The notes beneath the pieces were generated by a model. It was not told the origin of the DNA. It saw only the letters and a program-made list of their open reading frames with translations, and did not search any database. This document shows positions 17,254 to 27,810 of a stretch of DNA of 64,000 nucleotides, piece after piece. The first letter of the stretch is position 1. Each line of letters opens with the position of its first letter. The stretch lies in the NCBI GenBank assembly GCA_016709575.1, contig JADJMM010000009.1, positions 237,667 through 301,666 on the forward strand, in the 5' to 3' direction. A program made the translations under genes and the position numbers. Source of the DNA: Sphingobacteriaceae bacterium (GTDB lineage Bacteria; Bacteroidota; Bacteroidia; B-17B0; Aurantibacillaceae).

Positions 17254-19809
17254 TTACTTTTTAATTGGCATTGTTTGTGCTGTAGCTACCGGAGCTTCGC
17301 CGAGCATTTGAGGTGTAATACCTCTCATACCTTGTAAAGCTTGCGGATGATTTGGATTAAGCTTTAATGCTTCTTGCCAACACTCTTTTGCTTTTCGGTA
17401 TTGACCCAGGTTATAATATGCACCACCTAAATTATACCATCCTTCAGGATTGTATCTATCTAAGATAGTTGCTTTGTTTAATTCGTAAGCTGCGCTATCT
17501 GATCGTCCGCGTTGTGCTTTTGCATAACCACGTTGTAATAATTCGTTATAGAAAACAATGTAGTAGTTTTTCAAATAAGGATTATTAGGATATAATCTCT
17601 CAGCATGTTTCCAGAAGTATAACGCTTCTTTATCGCGTTTTAATTTGTAATACGCTAAACCTAAGTTAAGATAACCATTCACGTAACGAGGATGTAAATC
17701 GGTTGCGTGTTTTAAGTACGCAATACCTTTATACAAACTACGTTGTTTCATATTCAGGTTTTGCGGATTTTTCCATTCGCCCTCAGGTGCTTTTAGCATA
17801 ATGTCTTTTTTGTTAGCACCATCTCTGAATTCAGCAGTGTCAATGAGGAACTCAAGCATTTTATCCTCGTAAGTAGCAAAAGGAAGATTCGCTTGTTCAC
17901 CAGGCTTACGAGTAAACCATTTAGTGTCGGCTAAATCAATCCAACGCGCACCGGCATTACCTAACACGAGTACTGAGTTCGGCATTGTGTTTGCGTCTTT
18001 AATAAATAAAGTAATATCGCTTTTCCAATCCCAGTTTCTTTCCCAAGCTTTACAACCATAAAGGAAAATAACAACGCTCATCATACCAATTAAGGCAGTA
18101 CGTTTGAGATTGATATTAACGGATTTCATTTTTTCGAAACCTTCAATTAACATCCACGCCAGGAACATACAGAAACCAATGGAGGAGTGGAACATTAAAC
18201 GTTCACCCATTGTAGCTCCAATGTCCATTAATACGTTACCAATCATCAATAAGAAAGCTATATACACCGAAAAGGCAAAACCTAAAACGTGCTTCTTTAA
18301 AACTAATTTCACTGTAAAATATACCAACGTTAAGTGAATTACAATTGAAGCAATGAAATCCCAATCCGTAAAATGACGGTACGCAATAGTGTTATAAGAA
18401 TAATCAGAAGATAAAGGGTGCGGGAAGAAATGAAGCGTTAAATATTTAAATAATACATATGCTTTTGTACAGAAACGTTCTTGTCCGTCAGCTAATAAAT
18501 ATGGATTGTTTAATAATTCAGTATCCGGCACACCTGGTTTTAATTTTACGGCTACTAAACGCATTGCTAAATAAAACAGCAACACAAAATAATACCAAGC
18601 CATAAGTGTATTAAAATCTTTTTTCGCATTCGCTTTTCCAACAAAGAAAATACCAACACCCGCATAAATGAATGGGAATAACCAGAAACTTCTGTCCGGT
18701 TTTTCACCTGGTTTTGCATGAACGTCGAAGTTGTATTTTATGTATAACATAATAAGTGCACAAATCAAAAACACAATAAATACTACGAAAATGTTTTTGT
18801 ATTCTTTCCATGATTTCCAGAACACATAACCACCACCTGCAGCAACGCCTAAAGCACCAAGCATAGCAATGTTCTTTGTGGCCGGACTCATAGTGCCCGA
18901 TTTCAAAAATATAATTCCACCAACACCCATTAGAGCGAAACCTCCAATTGGTTTTAAGAATTTCTGTAAATCAAAACTGTGTTTAGTGAAAGTCCAAACA
19001 GCTAAAGGAATTAAACCTAATAATACAACGGCGTACTCTTTTGATAAGAGCGCTAATAAAAACATAACACATCCCCAGAAGAGCGTCATTGGTTTTTTAT
19101 CCTCTAAATACCTGAAGGAGTAGAGGAAGGTGAGCGAGATAAATATGAGTGAGAAAATTTCGTCACGACTTTTTACGTTGGCAATTGCCTCGGTATGCAT
19201 CGGATGCGCTAAAAATATGAGAGCAGATAAAAACGCCATGTCCTGATTATCTCTGAACATATAATTTCTAAATACCAGATATAAGAATATGCAGCCTAAA
19301 ACATAAGTCCACATATTATTAAAGTGTCGCCATGAAGCATCTTTAACCTGACAATCTACTTCATTAAATACACCGTCAACGTTTAGGTCTTCTTCAACAT
19401 CATCGGGATTATTTTTATTTAAATCCCAGCAGCGTTGTGGATAGAGGCCATCTTTAGGATAAGCGCCAATAAATTGTTGCTCGATAGCGAAACTTACAAC
19501 AGACAATGGACGGTAACGACCACCGGCTAATTGATCGGTAGCATTCATGCGGCGGTAGAAACTTTCGTAAGCATCCTTAGTTAAAATATCAGGAATACCT
19601 TTAAACCCTTTAATAACATGGTCGTTTTGGTGAATAATAATCCCATCATCTAAGGCATACTCGTTATACAAGCTAGTGCTGTAAAAAATGATTCCAATTA
19701 GAGCAAGTACTATGATGGGTTGCTTCTGATTAATGAAAGGGAAGTACTTAAAAGTGTTCTTTAATTCCGCGAAAACGGGTTGTTTACTTCCTTTGGTTTG
19801 CTTTGCCAT
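17254..19809 (-). CDS. Polytopic membrane protein with C-terminal TPRs (TMTC / O-mannosyltransferase-like)
   Basis: An 851-residue protein. The N-terminal two thirds has about ten to twelve membrane helices and, just after the first, the acidic motif YALDD (about residues 52-56) followed by GGRYRPLSVVSF (about 96-107). This is the layout of GT-C glycosyltransferases of the PMT/TMTC kind. The C-terminal third (about 640-840) holds three to four tetratricopeptide repeats (HATDLHPRYVNGYLNLGLAYY; GWYNLGGAYYNLGQYRKAKECW). Related Bacteroidota proteins are annotated only as TPR membrane proteins. Protein O-glycosylation is a plausible role but inferred. It lies 5 bases upstream of the cupin gene. 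Confidence 0.8.
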   Translation of the reverse strand: MAKQTKGSKQPVFAELKNTFKYFPFINQKQPIIVLALIGIIFYSTSLYNEYALDDGIIIHQNDHVIKGFKGIPDILTKDAYESFYRRMNATDQLAGGRYRPLSVVSFAIEQQFIGAYPKDGLYPQRCWDLNKNNPDDVEEDLNVDGVFNEVDCQVKDASWRHFNNMWTYVLGCIFLYLVFRNYMFRDNQDMAFLSALIFLAHPMHTEAIANVKSRDEIFSLIFISLTFLYSFRYLEDKKPMTLFWGCVMFLLALLSKEYAVVLLGLIPLAVWTFTKHSFDLQKFLKPIGGFALMGVGGIIFLKSGTMSPATKNIAMLGALGVAAGGGYVFWKSWKEYKNIFVVFIVFLICALIMLYIKYNFDVHAKPGEKPDRSFWLFPFIYAGVGIFFVGKANAKKDFNTLMAWYYFVLLFYLAMRLVAVKLKPGVPDTELLNNPYLLADGQERFCTKAYVLFKYLTLHFFPHPLSSDYSYNTIAYRHFTDWDFIASIVIHLTLVYFTVKLVLKKHVLGFAFSVYIAFLLMIGNVLMDIGATMGERLMFHSSIGFCMFLAWMLIEGFEKMKSVNINLKRTALIGMMSVVIFLYGCKAWERNWDWKSDITLFIKDANTMPNSVLVLGNAGARWIDLADTKWFTRKPGEQANLPFATYEDKMLEFLIDTAEFRDGANKKDIMLKAPEGEWKNPQNLNMKQRSLYKGIAYLKHATDLHPRYVNGYLNLGLAYYKLKRDKEALYFWKHAERLYPNNPYLKNYYIVFYNELLQRGYAKAQRGRSDSAAYELNKATILDRYNPEGWYNLGGAYYNLGQYRKAKECWQEALKLNPNHPQALQGMRGITPQMLGEAPVATAQTMPIKK

Positions 19810-19863
19810 ATTTCTGTTTTAAAACGAATTACAAATATAATTATTTAAAGAAAATTTCCTAAA

Positions 19864-20094
19864 TTACTTTGAGTCGCCTGTAGGGGCTAAACTAGTTGTA
19901 AATGAGTATGTTGAAGATTCAGTTGCTGCTAAAATTTTGCTCGGTTGAGCCAAGCTGCTATCTATGAGTTTTAGAATCGAATCCGACATGCGGTTTGCTA
20001 CCAAATCCATGCGTTCGCGGCTTTCGGTTTGGGGTTGACAAGCCATTAAAGTTGTGGCTAATAAAACGAGGGTATTTTTTATGGGCTTCTTCAT
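19864..20094 (-). CDS. Small lipoprotein
   Basis: A 76-residue protein with a lipoprotein signal (MKKPIKNTLVLLATTLMAC; Cys19 is the lipid site). The mature part is short, Ser-rich and without a recognised domain. Its start overlaps the stop of the anti-sigma-like gene (TAATGAA), so it is probably co-translated with the ECF regulatory pair and could be an envelope component of that system. That role is an inference from position. Confidence 0.72.
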   Translation of the reverse strand: MKKPIKNTLVLLATTLMACQPQTESRERMDLVANRMSDSILKLIDSSLAQPSKILAATESSTYSFTTSLAPTGDSK

Positions 20095-20508
20095 TAATTT
20101 CTTACTACAAAAGTCATAATACTGGTTAAAACAGTTGAACTACTGGTTGCTGTTTTATTATTTGTGTATTGCGTTAAACTTGCCAAAACGGTTGAACTAC
20201 TAATAGAATAATTGTTAGCGGCGGATTGAGAAACCAATGAGCTTTCGTTTTTTCCTGTTTCTGTATTTGTAAAATAAAATACGCCGGCAACAATTAGTAA
20301 GGCTGCTATCCCTGCTTGATAAGGTTTAAGTTGAAAATGAAAGAAATTGAAAATCACATCGTAAAAACTTTCTTTTTTCTATGGTTTGTTTTTTGCGGAG
20401 TTTAATTTTTTCGCGCGCTTCATTTACCAATGAAATATCAGGCGTTTCAAGATTTAAATCATCTACCGATAATTTATTTTTTAGGAAATGGTCTAATTTA
20501 TTTTCCAT
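20094..20508 (-). CDS. Putative membrane-anchored anti-sigma factor (frameshifted)
   Basis: The start at 20508 (MENKLDHFLKNKL) lies 5 bases after the sigma gene stop. The first 46 or so residues form a short cytoplasmic helical region like the N-terminal part of small Bacteroidota anti-sigma factors. One extra T in the run near 20370 shifts the frame; after it comes one membrane helix (AGIAALLIVAGVFYFT) and a Ser/Thr-rich periplasmic tail containing two copies of SSSTVLxS. The repaired length is 137 residues. The anti-sigma role is inferred from operon position and the single-helix layout, not from a clear domain match. Confidence 0.68.
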
Positions 20509-20513
20509 AATTT

Positions 20514-21104
20514 TTAATTTGAAGGATTGAATATTTTTAATTTTTCTTCTAATGTTTTTAAAGTGTAATGTAATCTCGATTTCACACTGCCTTCCGGACA
20601 ATTTTGAATAAAAGCGATGTCTGCAATTGTTTTATCCTCCTGATATTTTAATATAAAAGCTTCTTTTTTTTCAGGTGATAATTCATTTAAGGCTTCATCC
20701 AGAATTTTCCGGAATTCTTTCGCGTCCATTCGGCTTGCGGCTTTCAAAAACTCATCGTTATTAGCTTTTTCTCCCAAATAACTTAGTTCTTCTTTACTTT
20801 CAAACACTACTTTTTGGTGACGGTAAAAGTTTTTGCATGAATTAGAGGCAATTGAAAAAATCCAGGTTTTAAAAGAACGTGACGCGTCAAATTTCTCAGG
20901 ACATTCAGCTATTTTCAGGAATAAATCCTGTAAAGCATCTTCTGCTAATCCCTTATCAAAATTCAACATCCTTATAAAATAACCGAGTAATTGTTTGCTG
21001 TAACGGTAATAAATTTCATCAAAGGCTAATACCTCACCGTTGCACAAGTGCAGCATCAGTTCTTCATCGGAAAGAACAGAAAATCTACTTTTTTTATGCT
21101 GCAT
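20514..21104 (-). CDS. ECF-type RNA polymerase sigma factor
   Basis: A 196-residue sigma-70 family protein. Region 2 spans about residues 22-90 (FDEIYYRYSKQLLGYFIRML; LAEDALQDLFLKI; SFKTWIFSIASN) and region 4 about 125-190 (ALNELSPEKKEAFILKYQEDKTIADIA ... PEGSVKSRLHYTLKTLEEKL). It would direct transcription of an envelope or stress regulon and be held by the downstream membrane protein. The intergenic space to the divergent histidine kinase gene (21105-21281) must contain both promoters; I see no convincing consensus there. Confidence 0.92.
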   Translation of the reverse strand: MQHKKSRFSVLSDEELMLHLCNGEVLAFDEIYYRYSKQLLGYFIRMLNFDKGLAEDALQDLFLKIAECPEKFDASRSFKTWIFSIASNSCKNFYRHQKVVFESKEELSYLGEKANNDEFLKAASRMDAKEFRKILDEALNELSPEKKEAFILKYQEDKTIADIAFIQNCPEGSVKSRLHYTLKTLEEKLKIFNPSN

Positions 21105-21281
21105 AAACAGTGAAAATGGCTTAATTACTTTTTAAATTCCGGTTCACGCGGCATGGTTATTTATAGAACTGTACACGCGAAGTCAGCAAAGGTTCAATAA
21201 TCGTGCTATTAAATCTTAAAAAATGTGAAATATGGAACTTTCTCCTGTTTCGGGAAATTTAGCTAAATTGCTTTTGGTTTA

Positions 21282-24200
21282 ATGTCAGGCAAACTAAATA
21301 ACAAATCGGGTTTTATTGTAGCGGGAGTACTTCTTATCGCCGCCATTATTATTAACGCTTTTAATAGTTATACCACGGCCGAACTATGCGAGGCGGCTCA
21401 AAAAAATCTTCACGCTAAAGAAAACAAAGCACAACAAGGCTTACAAGTTATTGATCATTTGGATGGAAAGAAACCATTTGAAACGTTTTCTAAAACGGAT
21501 AAAGAATATTTGGATTATGAAAACATTTCCTTGTTTGCTTTTAAGAGCGATAGTCTTATTTTCTGGTCAAGCAATGTTATCCCGTTTGATATTCCAATTC
21601 AGGTCTTAAATCAAACTAACGGCATGTTGCATTTGCGGAATGGTTGGTACGAATATCTTTTAGAAGAAAGAGGCGATTTAAAAAAACTTGCACTAATTTT
21701 TATAAAACCCGAGTATGATGTGCAAAATAATTATTTCGACAATGCTTTTGCTTCGTGGTTGCAATTACCAACGCAAACAGAGCTTCGCGATTCAGTAAGT
21801 TATTTGCCACACGCTGTAAAGTCAATAAATAATAAACCATTATTTGAAATTTTTATAAGCGAAAAAATTATTAAAAGTGAAAAGTGGTCGAGGTGTTCCG
21901 TTATTTTATTTTTCTCTCCTTAGTACTATTTGTGTTTTATACGCTAAAAAGAACCTACACTTCCAAAATTTCTTTAAGTATTTTTTATTGGTGACGCTGG
22001 TTGTTGTTGGTATTCGCGCTCTAATGATTTATTTTAAATGGCCCGGATTACTTTCTTCCGCCTCACTTTTTATGCCTGGCGATTACGGAAACTCCCAATC
22101 GTTCTTTAATGAATTTCTAGGGGATATATTAATAAATGTCTTTTTGTTTTTAGCCTGGGCAAGTTTATTTTATAAATGTGTTGAGGTGGATGTGAAGAAT
22201 AGTATTCTTAAACTAATTGGTTTTGTTTTTTATTTTTCTGTACTCACTGGTCTTGCTTTATTTTTAAACGCCACTGTAAAAAACTTAGTCTTCAACTCTA
22301 CAATCCCTTTCGAGTTTTCTAATTTCTTTAATTTAAATGAACTCAGTTTTTATGTTTGAGTATTGTTTTTTTAAACGGATTTTCAATCGCCATTCTCATC
22401 GAAAAATTTATTGAATTGTTTTTTGAAAGTGGAAACAAGAAAAATGTCCCTGTTCTGCTCATTTGTTTATTAGTTTATTCAGTACTGTATTTTGTTTTTA
22501 AACAAAGCTTTAATGCTATTGAATGGTTTTGGCTACCAACATTATTCTTGGTTTCGTTGGCGCTGAAAAAATATAATTTCACACAAAGTATTTTAAGTGC
22601 AGGATTTAGAGTTTTGATTTTCGCTATTATTACATCGTGGTTGTTTAGCGAATACAATTCAGCGAGAGAAAAGCAAAACACCGAAGTTTTAGCTGATAAA
22701 CTATCAGACCGCCAAGACGCCATTCTTGAAAACGAATTTTCAGATATCGCCAAAAAAATAAGCAAAGATTCCCGTTTTAAAAAAGCATTGTACCGCTTGC
22801 CTTTATACGGACATGAAACGGAACAGCAGCTACGCCAAAACTATTTTACCGGATACTTCGAGAAATTTAACATTCAACTTGCCGTTTTCGATTCGGTGTG
22901 TATGCCGTATTTTAAAAATTCGGATTTAATATTTAATAATAACGAGTATTTCGAAGATCAGGTAAAAGAAGGATTCTCTACCATTAGCGATAATTTATTT
23001 TTCATGGAAGGCTACAAGCCGAACTCGCGCTACATTGGGAAAATTGAATTTGATAAACCGGAAGGTCATAAAGCGCCATATGTTTTGTATGTTCAATTAG
23101 AGCCAAAACAATTTTCAGGAGCAGGTAATTTCCCTGATTTATTACTAGATGAAGGTCAGCAAAAGCAAAATCGCTACAAGCAAATTTCGTATTCAGTGTA
23201 TAAGCAGAAAAAGCTAACTACCTTTTACGGCGCTTACGATTATCCTGCGCATAATGTGGATTCGGTCGCATTAAAAAGTGTGAAGAGCAATTTCAAACAT
23301 TATTTTGTGACACCGGACAAGGAAACTTTAATTGTATTAAGCACTAAAATAAAAGACTTCAATTATTTCTTCACCACCAATTCATATTACTTTATATTTT
23401 ATTCTCTGTTGGGATTGACGCTCGTAATAATTTCTTATAGAATCAATAATAAGAAGCTAATGTTCTTTTCGTTAAACAGAAGAATTCAGGTGTTTACAAT
23501 TTCTATTTTATTCTTTGCCTTATTAGCCGTTGGTATTTTTACTGTTAAACTGGTAGTTAAAAAATCGGAGGCTGATCATGTAAATGATTTAGTTGAGAAA
23601 TCGGCGCAAATAGGTAACGAATTAAATTCGGTTTTACTCGAAGCAAACAGTTTGGATGTAAACGGAAAGCAGTACACCGAAGGCGTTTTAAAAAAGTATG
23701 CCGCATTATTTAATTCCGACATTAGTTTATATAGTAATAAAGGCGTTTTGTTTGCTTCATCACGACCGCAATTATTTGACGCAGGATTATGTTCCAGATT
23801 AATTAATCCTTTGGCTATTTCTAATTTTGCTAAAAACGAATCTTCTAATTTTAGTACTCGTGATAAAATCGGTTCGCTGAATTATTTATCACTTTATACA
23901 CCTTTGTATAGTGCCACAGGTAATTTTATCGGCTACATGAACTTACCATATTTCGCCCGTCAAAGTGATTTGGAAGAAGGTTTGTCAGATTACATTACCA
24001 CTTTATTAAACGTGTATGTGGTTTTATTCTTGGTGAGTTTGTTTACCGGTTTAGTAGTGACAACTTATGTAACGAAACCTTTACGTATTGTTCAGCAACA
24101 ATTAGCGAAAATCTCATTAGGAAAACGTAACGAACCAATAGAATGGCAATCGAACGATGAGATAGGAAGATTAGTGAATGAGTACAATCAGATGTTAGTA

Positions 24201-24899
24201 AAGTTGGAGGAGAGCGCAACGTTGTTAGCAAAATCAGAACGTGAGGGCGCTTGGCAGGAAATGGCGAAACAAGTGGCACACGAAATTAAAAATCCGTTAA
24301 CGCCAATGAAATTAAATTTGCAGTATTTGCAGAAAGTAGTGAACGAAGGCGGGGAAGATTTTGAAGGTAAATTCAAAAAAGTGTCGGCTTCTATGATTGA
24401 ACAAATCGACACATTGGCGCATATCGCTAATGAGTTTTCTAATTTTGCAAAAATGCCAAAAGTAAATTTAGAGCAAGTAAATTTAACTGAGGTGATTCAA
24501 TCTACAATCGAATTATTTAAGAATGAGCAAACGCAAATCATATTATCATCACAACTGGATTCAACTGTAGTTTTAGCGGATAAAAATCAATGTCTGCGCG
24601 TTTTCAACAACATTATAAAAAATGCAGTCCAGGCAATTCCGGAAGACAGCAAAGGAAAAATAGAAATTGTTATTTCATCCCAAAATGAAATTGTGTTAGT
24701 AAGTGTAAAGGATACCGGAACAGGTATTGCATATAGCATGAAAGAAAAAATATTCGTTCCAAATTTCACAACTAAATCAACAGGAACAGGTTTAGGTTTA
24801 GCAATGGTAAAAAATATTATTACTGCATTTGGCGGTCAAATTTGGTTCGAGAGTGCTGAAAATACGGGCACAATCTTTTATTTAACATTTAGGAAATAA
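21282..24899 (+). CDS. NtrY-like sensor histidine kinase (two frameshifts)
   Basis: A very long membrane kinase, about 1205 residues after repair. The first segment (21282 to about 21870) has a signal-anchor helix and an extracytoplasmic region. An extra A near 21872 and a missing T near 22355 move the reading to the second and third frames, which hold about nine membrane helices, a second large sensor region (about 22700-23350) and another helix pair around 23480-24060. The rest is the kinase: HAMP (near 24060-24200), H-box VAHEIKNPLTP, N-box NNIIKNAVQAIP and G boxes DTGTGI and TGTGLGLAMV. The kinase core resembles NtrY. No response regulator lies beside it. Confidence 0.88.
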
Positions 24900-24950
24900 G
24901 CACGTTAATAATAGGTTAATAACTTTTTAATCAGTTTTACTATATACACC

Positions 24951-24958
24951 TATATTTG
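24951..24958 (+). promoter_or_regulatory. TAnnTTTG -7 box of the crotonase/polyketide operon
   Basis: TATATTTG matches the phylum's -7 consensus exactly, 21 bases before the ATG at 24980. A clear TTG at -33 is not seen. It would start the transcript that carries the enoyl-CoA hydratase and perhaps the ketosynthase cluster after it. Confidence 0.5.
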
Positions 24959-24979
24959 CTGAAACAAAATCTAAACGAA

Positions 24980-25768
24980 ATGATCATGACCTCAGAAAAT
25001 GTTTTAACCGAAATAAAAAATAGTGTTTTGGTTATTACCATAAACAGGCCCGATAAATTAAATGCTTTGAACAGAGAGACGATTGAAAATCTTCATGAGA
25101 CTTTAGTTGAAGCAGAAAATCAAAAAGATATTCGTGCTGTAATTATTACTGGTTCTGGAACAAAAGCATTTGTTGCAGGTGCTGATATTGCAGAATTCGC
25201 TGATTATTCAGTTGAGCAAGGAAAACAATTAAGTTCAACCGGACATTTTAAAATATTTAATTTCATTGAGAATTATTCTAAACCTGTTATTGCAGCCGTT
25301 AATGGTTTTGCTTTAGGTGGTGGATTAGAATTAGCTTTAGCTTGTCATATTCGTGTAGCAAGTGAAAATGCAAAGATGGGATTACCTGAAGTAAGTTTAG
25401 GAGTTATTCCGGGTTACGGCGGAACACAACGTTTAGCACAAATTTTAGGAAAAGGAAAAGCATTTGAAATGATTGTGACTGCAGATATGATCAATGCACA
25501 AGATGCTTACAAATGGGGATTAGCAAATTATGTAACTACCCAGGAAGAATTATTAAATAAATGTTTCGAGATTACTTCTAAAATAACTACAAAGTCACCA
25601 ACAGCTATCCGTACTGCTATTAAAGTAATTAATGCAGGTTACAATAACAAGCAAAATGGTTACGAAGTGGAAATTGAAGAATTCGGAAAGAGTTTTGGCA
25701 CCTCTGATTTCAAAGAAGGTGTATCAGCATTTTTAGAAAAGCGCAAAGCTAATTTCCGCGGAAATTAA
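24980..25768 (+). CDS. Enoyl-CoA hydratase / crotonase family protein
   Basis: About 262 residues of a single crotonase domain. The oxyanion and CoA motifs are clear: AFVAGADIAEF, and NGFALGGGLELALACHIR with the first catalytic Glu, then PEVSLGVIPGYGGTQRL with the second. It hydrates trans-2-enoyl-CoA (probably short chain) in the cytoplasm. The ATG at 24980 or 24986 is preferred over an in-frame TTG at 24956 that lies within the promoter box. It sits 15 bases before the first ketosynthase and may supply or trim acyl-CoA for it, but crotonase genes are not a usual part of aryl-polyene loci. Confidence 0.93.
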   Translation: MIMTSENVLTEIKNSVLVITINRPDKLNALNRETIENLHETLVEAENQKDIRAVIITGSGTKAFVAGADIAEFADYSVEQGKQLSSTGHFKIFNFIENYSKPVIAAVNGFALGGGLELALACHIRVASENAKMGLPEVSLGVIPGYGGTQRLAQILGKGKAFEMIVTADMINAQDAYKWGLANYVTTQEELLNKCFEITSKITTKSPTAIRTAIKVINAGYNNKQNGYEVEIEEFGKSFGTSDFKEGVSAFLEKRKANFRGN

Positions 25769-25783
25769 TCGCGCCTCTTACAG

Positions 25784-26917
25784 TTGGAAGTTTTTACTTC
25801 ATATCATAACGTTATATCGCCTTTAGGATTTAACACTAAAGAAAATTATTCTGCCATTCTAAATAACCAACTCGGCGTTAAACAATGTCGTTTTGGAAAA
25901 TTAGATGAATTGTTTTGTTTATCATTGATAGGGGAGGAAACACTAAATTCCGCTTCTGAAAAAATTAAAGATGCGAATCTCTGTACAAAACTCGAGAAAT
26001 TAAGTATTCTTTCTATTCAAGATGTTTTGAATCAATCCGGAATTTATTTATTGGATCCAAAAACACTTTTAATTTATTCAACAACTAAGGGAAATATTGA
26101 TTTATTAGATTCAACCGTTAAACACCATTTTCCCAAAGAGCGTACTTACTTATCAGTAATGGCAAATACCATTGCCAATTATTTTAATGCAGTTAACAAA
26201 CCATTAGTTTTATCAAATGCTTGTATTAGTGGATTGCTCGCTATCATCACAGGGCAACGTTTAATTAAAGCTGGACAATACGAAAACATTATTGTTTGCG
26301 GAGGAGATTTAGTAACTGAATTTACAGTGAGCGGATTTAAATCATTTAATGCTTTAAGTCAAAACCCCTGCAAGCCTTTTGATGCAAAACGTGAAGGAAT
26401 TAATTTAGGAGAAGCTGTTTCAACTATTTTAATCACGAAAAATAAAACAGTATTGCCGCCTTCGTCAATGCAAATTGTAAATGGCGCTTCTGCTAATGAT
26501 GCCAATCACATTTCGGGTCCATCACGTACCGGCGACGGATTATTTAAAGCCGTTTCAGAAACTTTAAAAGGAAATAATTTTAAAGTGGATGTTATAAGCG
26601 CACACGGAACAGCAACTCCATTCAACGATGAAATGGAGTCAATCGCTTTTGAACGTGCAGGATTAACTAATGTGCCTGTAAATAGTTTGAAAGGATATTA
26701 TGGCCACACGCTTGGCGCTGCCGGTGTTTTAGAAACTGTTTTGACATTAGAAGCTGCGGCTAATAATCAATTAATTAAATCGGCCGGATTTTGTGAACAT
26801 GGTGTAACAGGAAAAATCGAAATGATTAAACAACATCAAACATCAAACATCAAAACAATATTAAAAACAGCATCAGGATTTGGTGGTTGCAATGGCGCTG
26901 CCTTATTTGTAAAATAA
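25784..26917 (+). CDS. Beta-ketoacyl-ACP synthase (FabF-like, catalytic)
   Basis: A 377-residue condensing enzyme with the complete Cys-His-His triad: Cys147 (LSNACISG), His274 (SAHGTATP) and His308 (YYGHTLGAAG). It joins malonyl-ACP to a growing acyl chain. The start is a TTG at 25784. It is the first of four ketosynthase-fold genes in this cluster and is followed directly (2 bases) by the small KS-like gene. It is shorter than housekeeping FabF, as in aryl-polyene/flexirubin gene sets. Confidence 0.9.
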   Translation: MEVFTSYHNVISPLGFNTKENYSAILNNQLGVKQCRFGKLDELFCLSLIGEETLNSASEKIKDANLCTKLEKLSILSIQDVLNQSGIYLLDPKTLLIYSTTKGNIDLLDSTVKHHFPKERTYLSVMANTIANYFNAVNKPLVLSNACISGLLAIITGQRLIKAGQYENIIVCGGDLVTEFTVSGFKSFNALSQNPCKPFDAKREGINLGEAVSTILITKNKTVLPPSSMQIVNGASANDANHISGPSRTGDGLFKAVSETLKGNNFKVDVISAHGTATPFNDEMESIAFERAGLTNVPVNSLKGYYGHTLGAAGVLETVLTLEAAANNQLIKSAGFCEHGVTGKIEMIKQHQTSNIKTILKTASGFGGCNGAALFVK

Positions 26918-26919
26918 AA

Positions 26920-27547
26920 ATGGAATTAGTAATAACATCATATTGCAGAATAAAGGACAAAAGTATTTTTGTAAATGGAAGCGAATTGTTGATTCCAAAA
27001 CATGAATCGTCTTTTTTTGGCGACGTCTATAAGCATCTCGAAATAAATTATCCAAAATTTCATAAAATGGATAACTTATCGAAGCTGGGCTTAATCGCAA
27101 CAGAAGCTGCTTTAAAAGGAAACGATTTTCTAAAACGTAATTCTGCCGGAAAACATGGCGCTTATTATGGCCAACAAGGCTTCGAGTTTGGATACAGACC
27201 GCCTGCATCAAAATAGTATTAACGATAAAGCCCATTATTTGCCTTCCCCGGCCACTTTTGTATATACTTTACCCAATATTGTAATTGGCGAAATTGCTAT
27301 AAAGCATAAAATTACCGGCGAGAACGCCTTTTTTGTAACGGATAGTTTTAACGCGCAACTCTTGGTAAATCAGGCGCAAATAACACTAAATCCGCAATCA
27401 AACACAGCTGCTATTTGCGGATGGGTGGATTATGATAATGGTAAAGCCGATGCCCTTATTTATTTGGTAGAAATGACCTCCGATTCAATTAAAAATATTA
27501 ATTTTAACCCTCTTAACGAAGGAACTTTAAATCAATTTTATAAATAA
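26920..27547 (+). CDS. Small ketosynthase-like protein (ApeC/Ketoacyl-synt_2 type, frameshifted)
   Basis: A protein of about 208 residues related to the N-terminal half of ketosynthases (Ketoacyl-synt_2 family), without a catalytic Cys. The first frame (KMDNLSKLGLIATEAAL) changes at an A run near 27147. The second continues as ALIMANKASSLDTD and PSPATFVYTLPNIVIGE, the family's usual string, and ends at 27547. In aryl-polyene loci this family is thought to help set chain length or to scaffold the catalytic KS. The start at 26920 is two bases after the upstream stop, and 5 bases separate it from the ACP gene. Confidence 0.82.
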
Positions 27548-27552
27548 ACAGT

Positions 27553-27810
27553 ATGGATGCTTTAATAGAAAAACTAAAAGGTCAAATTATAGAACAATTA
27601 AATTTAGCAGAAGTAAAACCTGCTGATATTAATCCGGATGCTCCATTGTTCGGAGATGGTTTAGGATTAGATTCAATTGATGCATTAGAGCTTATCGTAT
27701 TGTTAGAGAAACATTACGGCATAAAAATTCAAAATCCTGCTGATGGCAAAAAGATTTTTGAATCGGTACGCACAATGGCTCAATTTATAAAGGATCAAGG
27801 TAAATCGTAG
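27553..27810 (+). CDS. Acyl carrier protein
   Basis: An 85-residue ACP with the phosphopantetheine Ser41 in the motif GLGLDSIDALEL. It starts at an ATG 5 bases after the previous stop and ends directly before the next ketosynthase. It carries the growing chain in this locus. The motif is LDSID rather than the ADSLD of typical fatty-acid ACP, as in secondary-metabolite carriers. Confidence 0.94.
   Translation: MDALIEKLKGQIIEQLNLAEVKPADINPDAPLFGDGLGLDSIDALELIVLLEKHYGIKIQNPADGKKIFESVRTMAQFIKDQGKS

Noticed and set aside
21105..21281. Divergent promoter pair between the sigma factor and histidine kinase genes
   Set aside because: I could not find a TAnnTTTG box with a suitable TTG on either strand, so no site is annotated.
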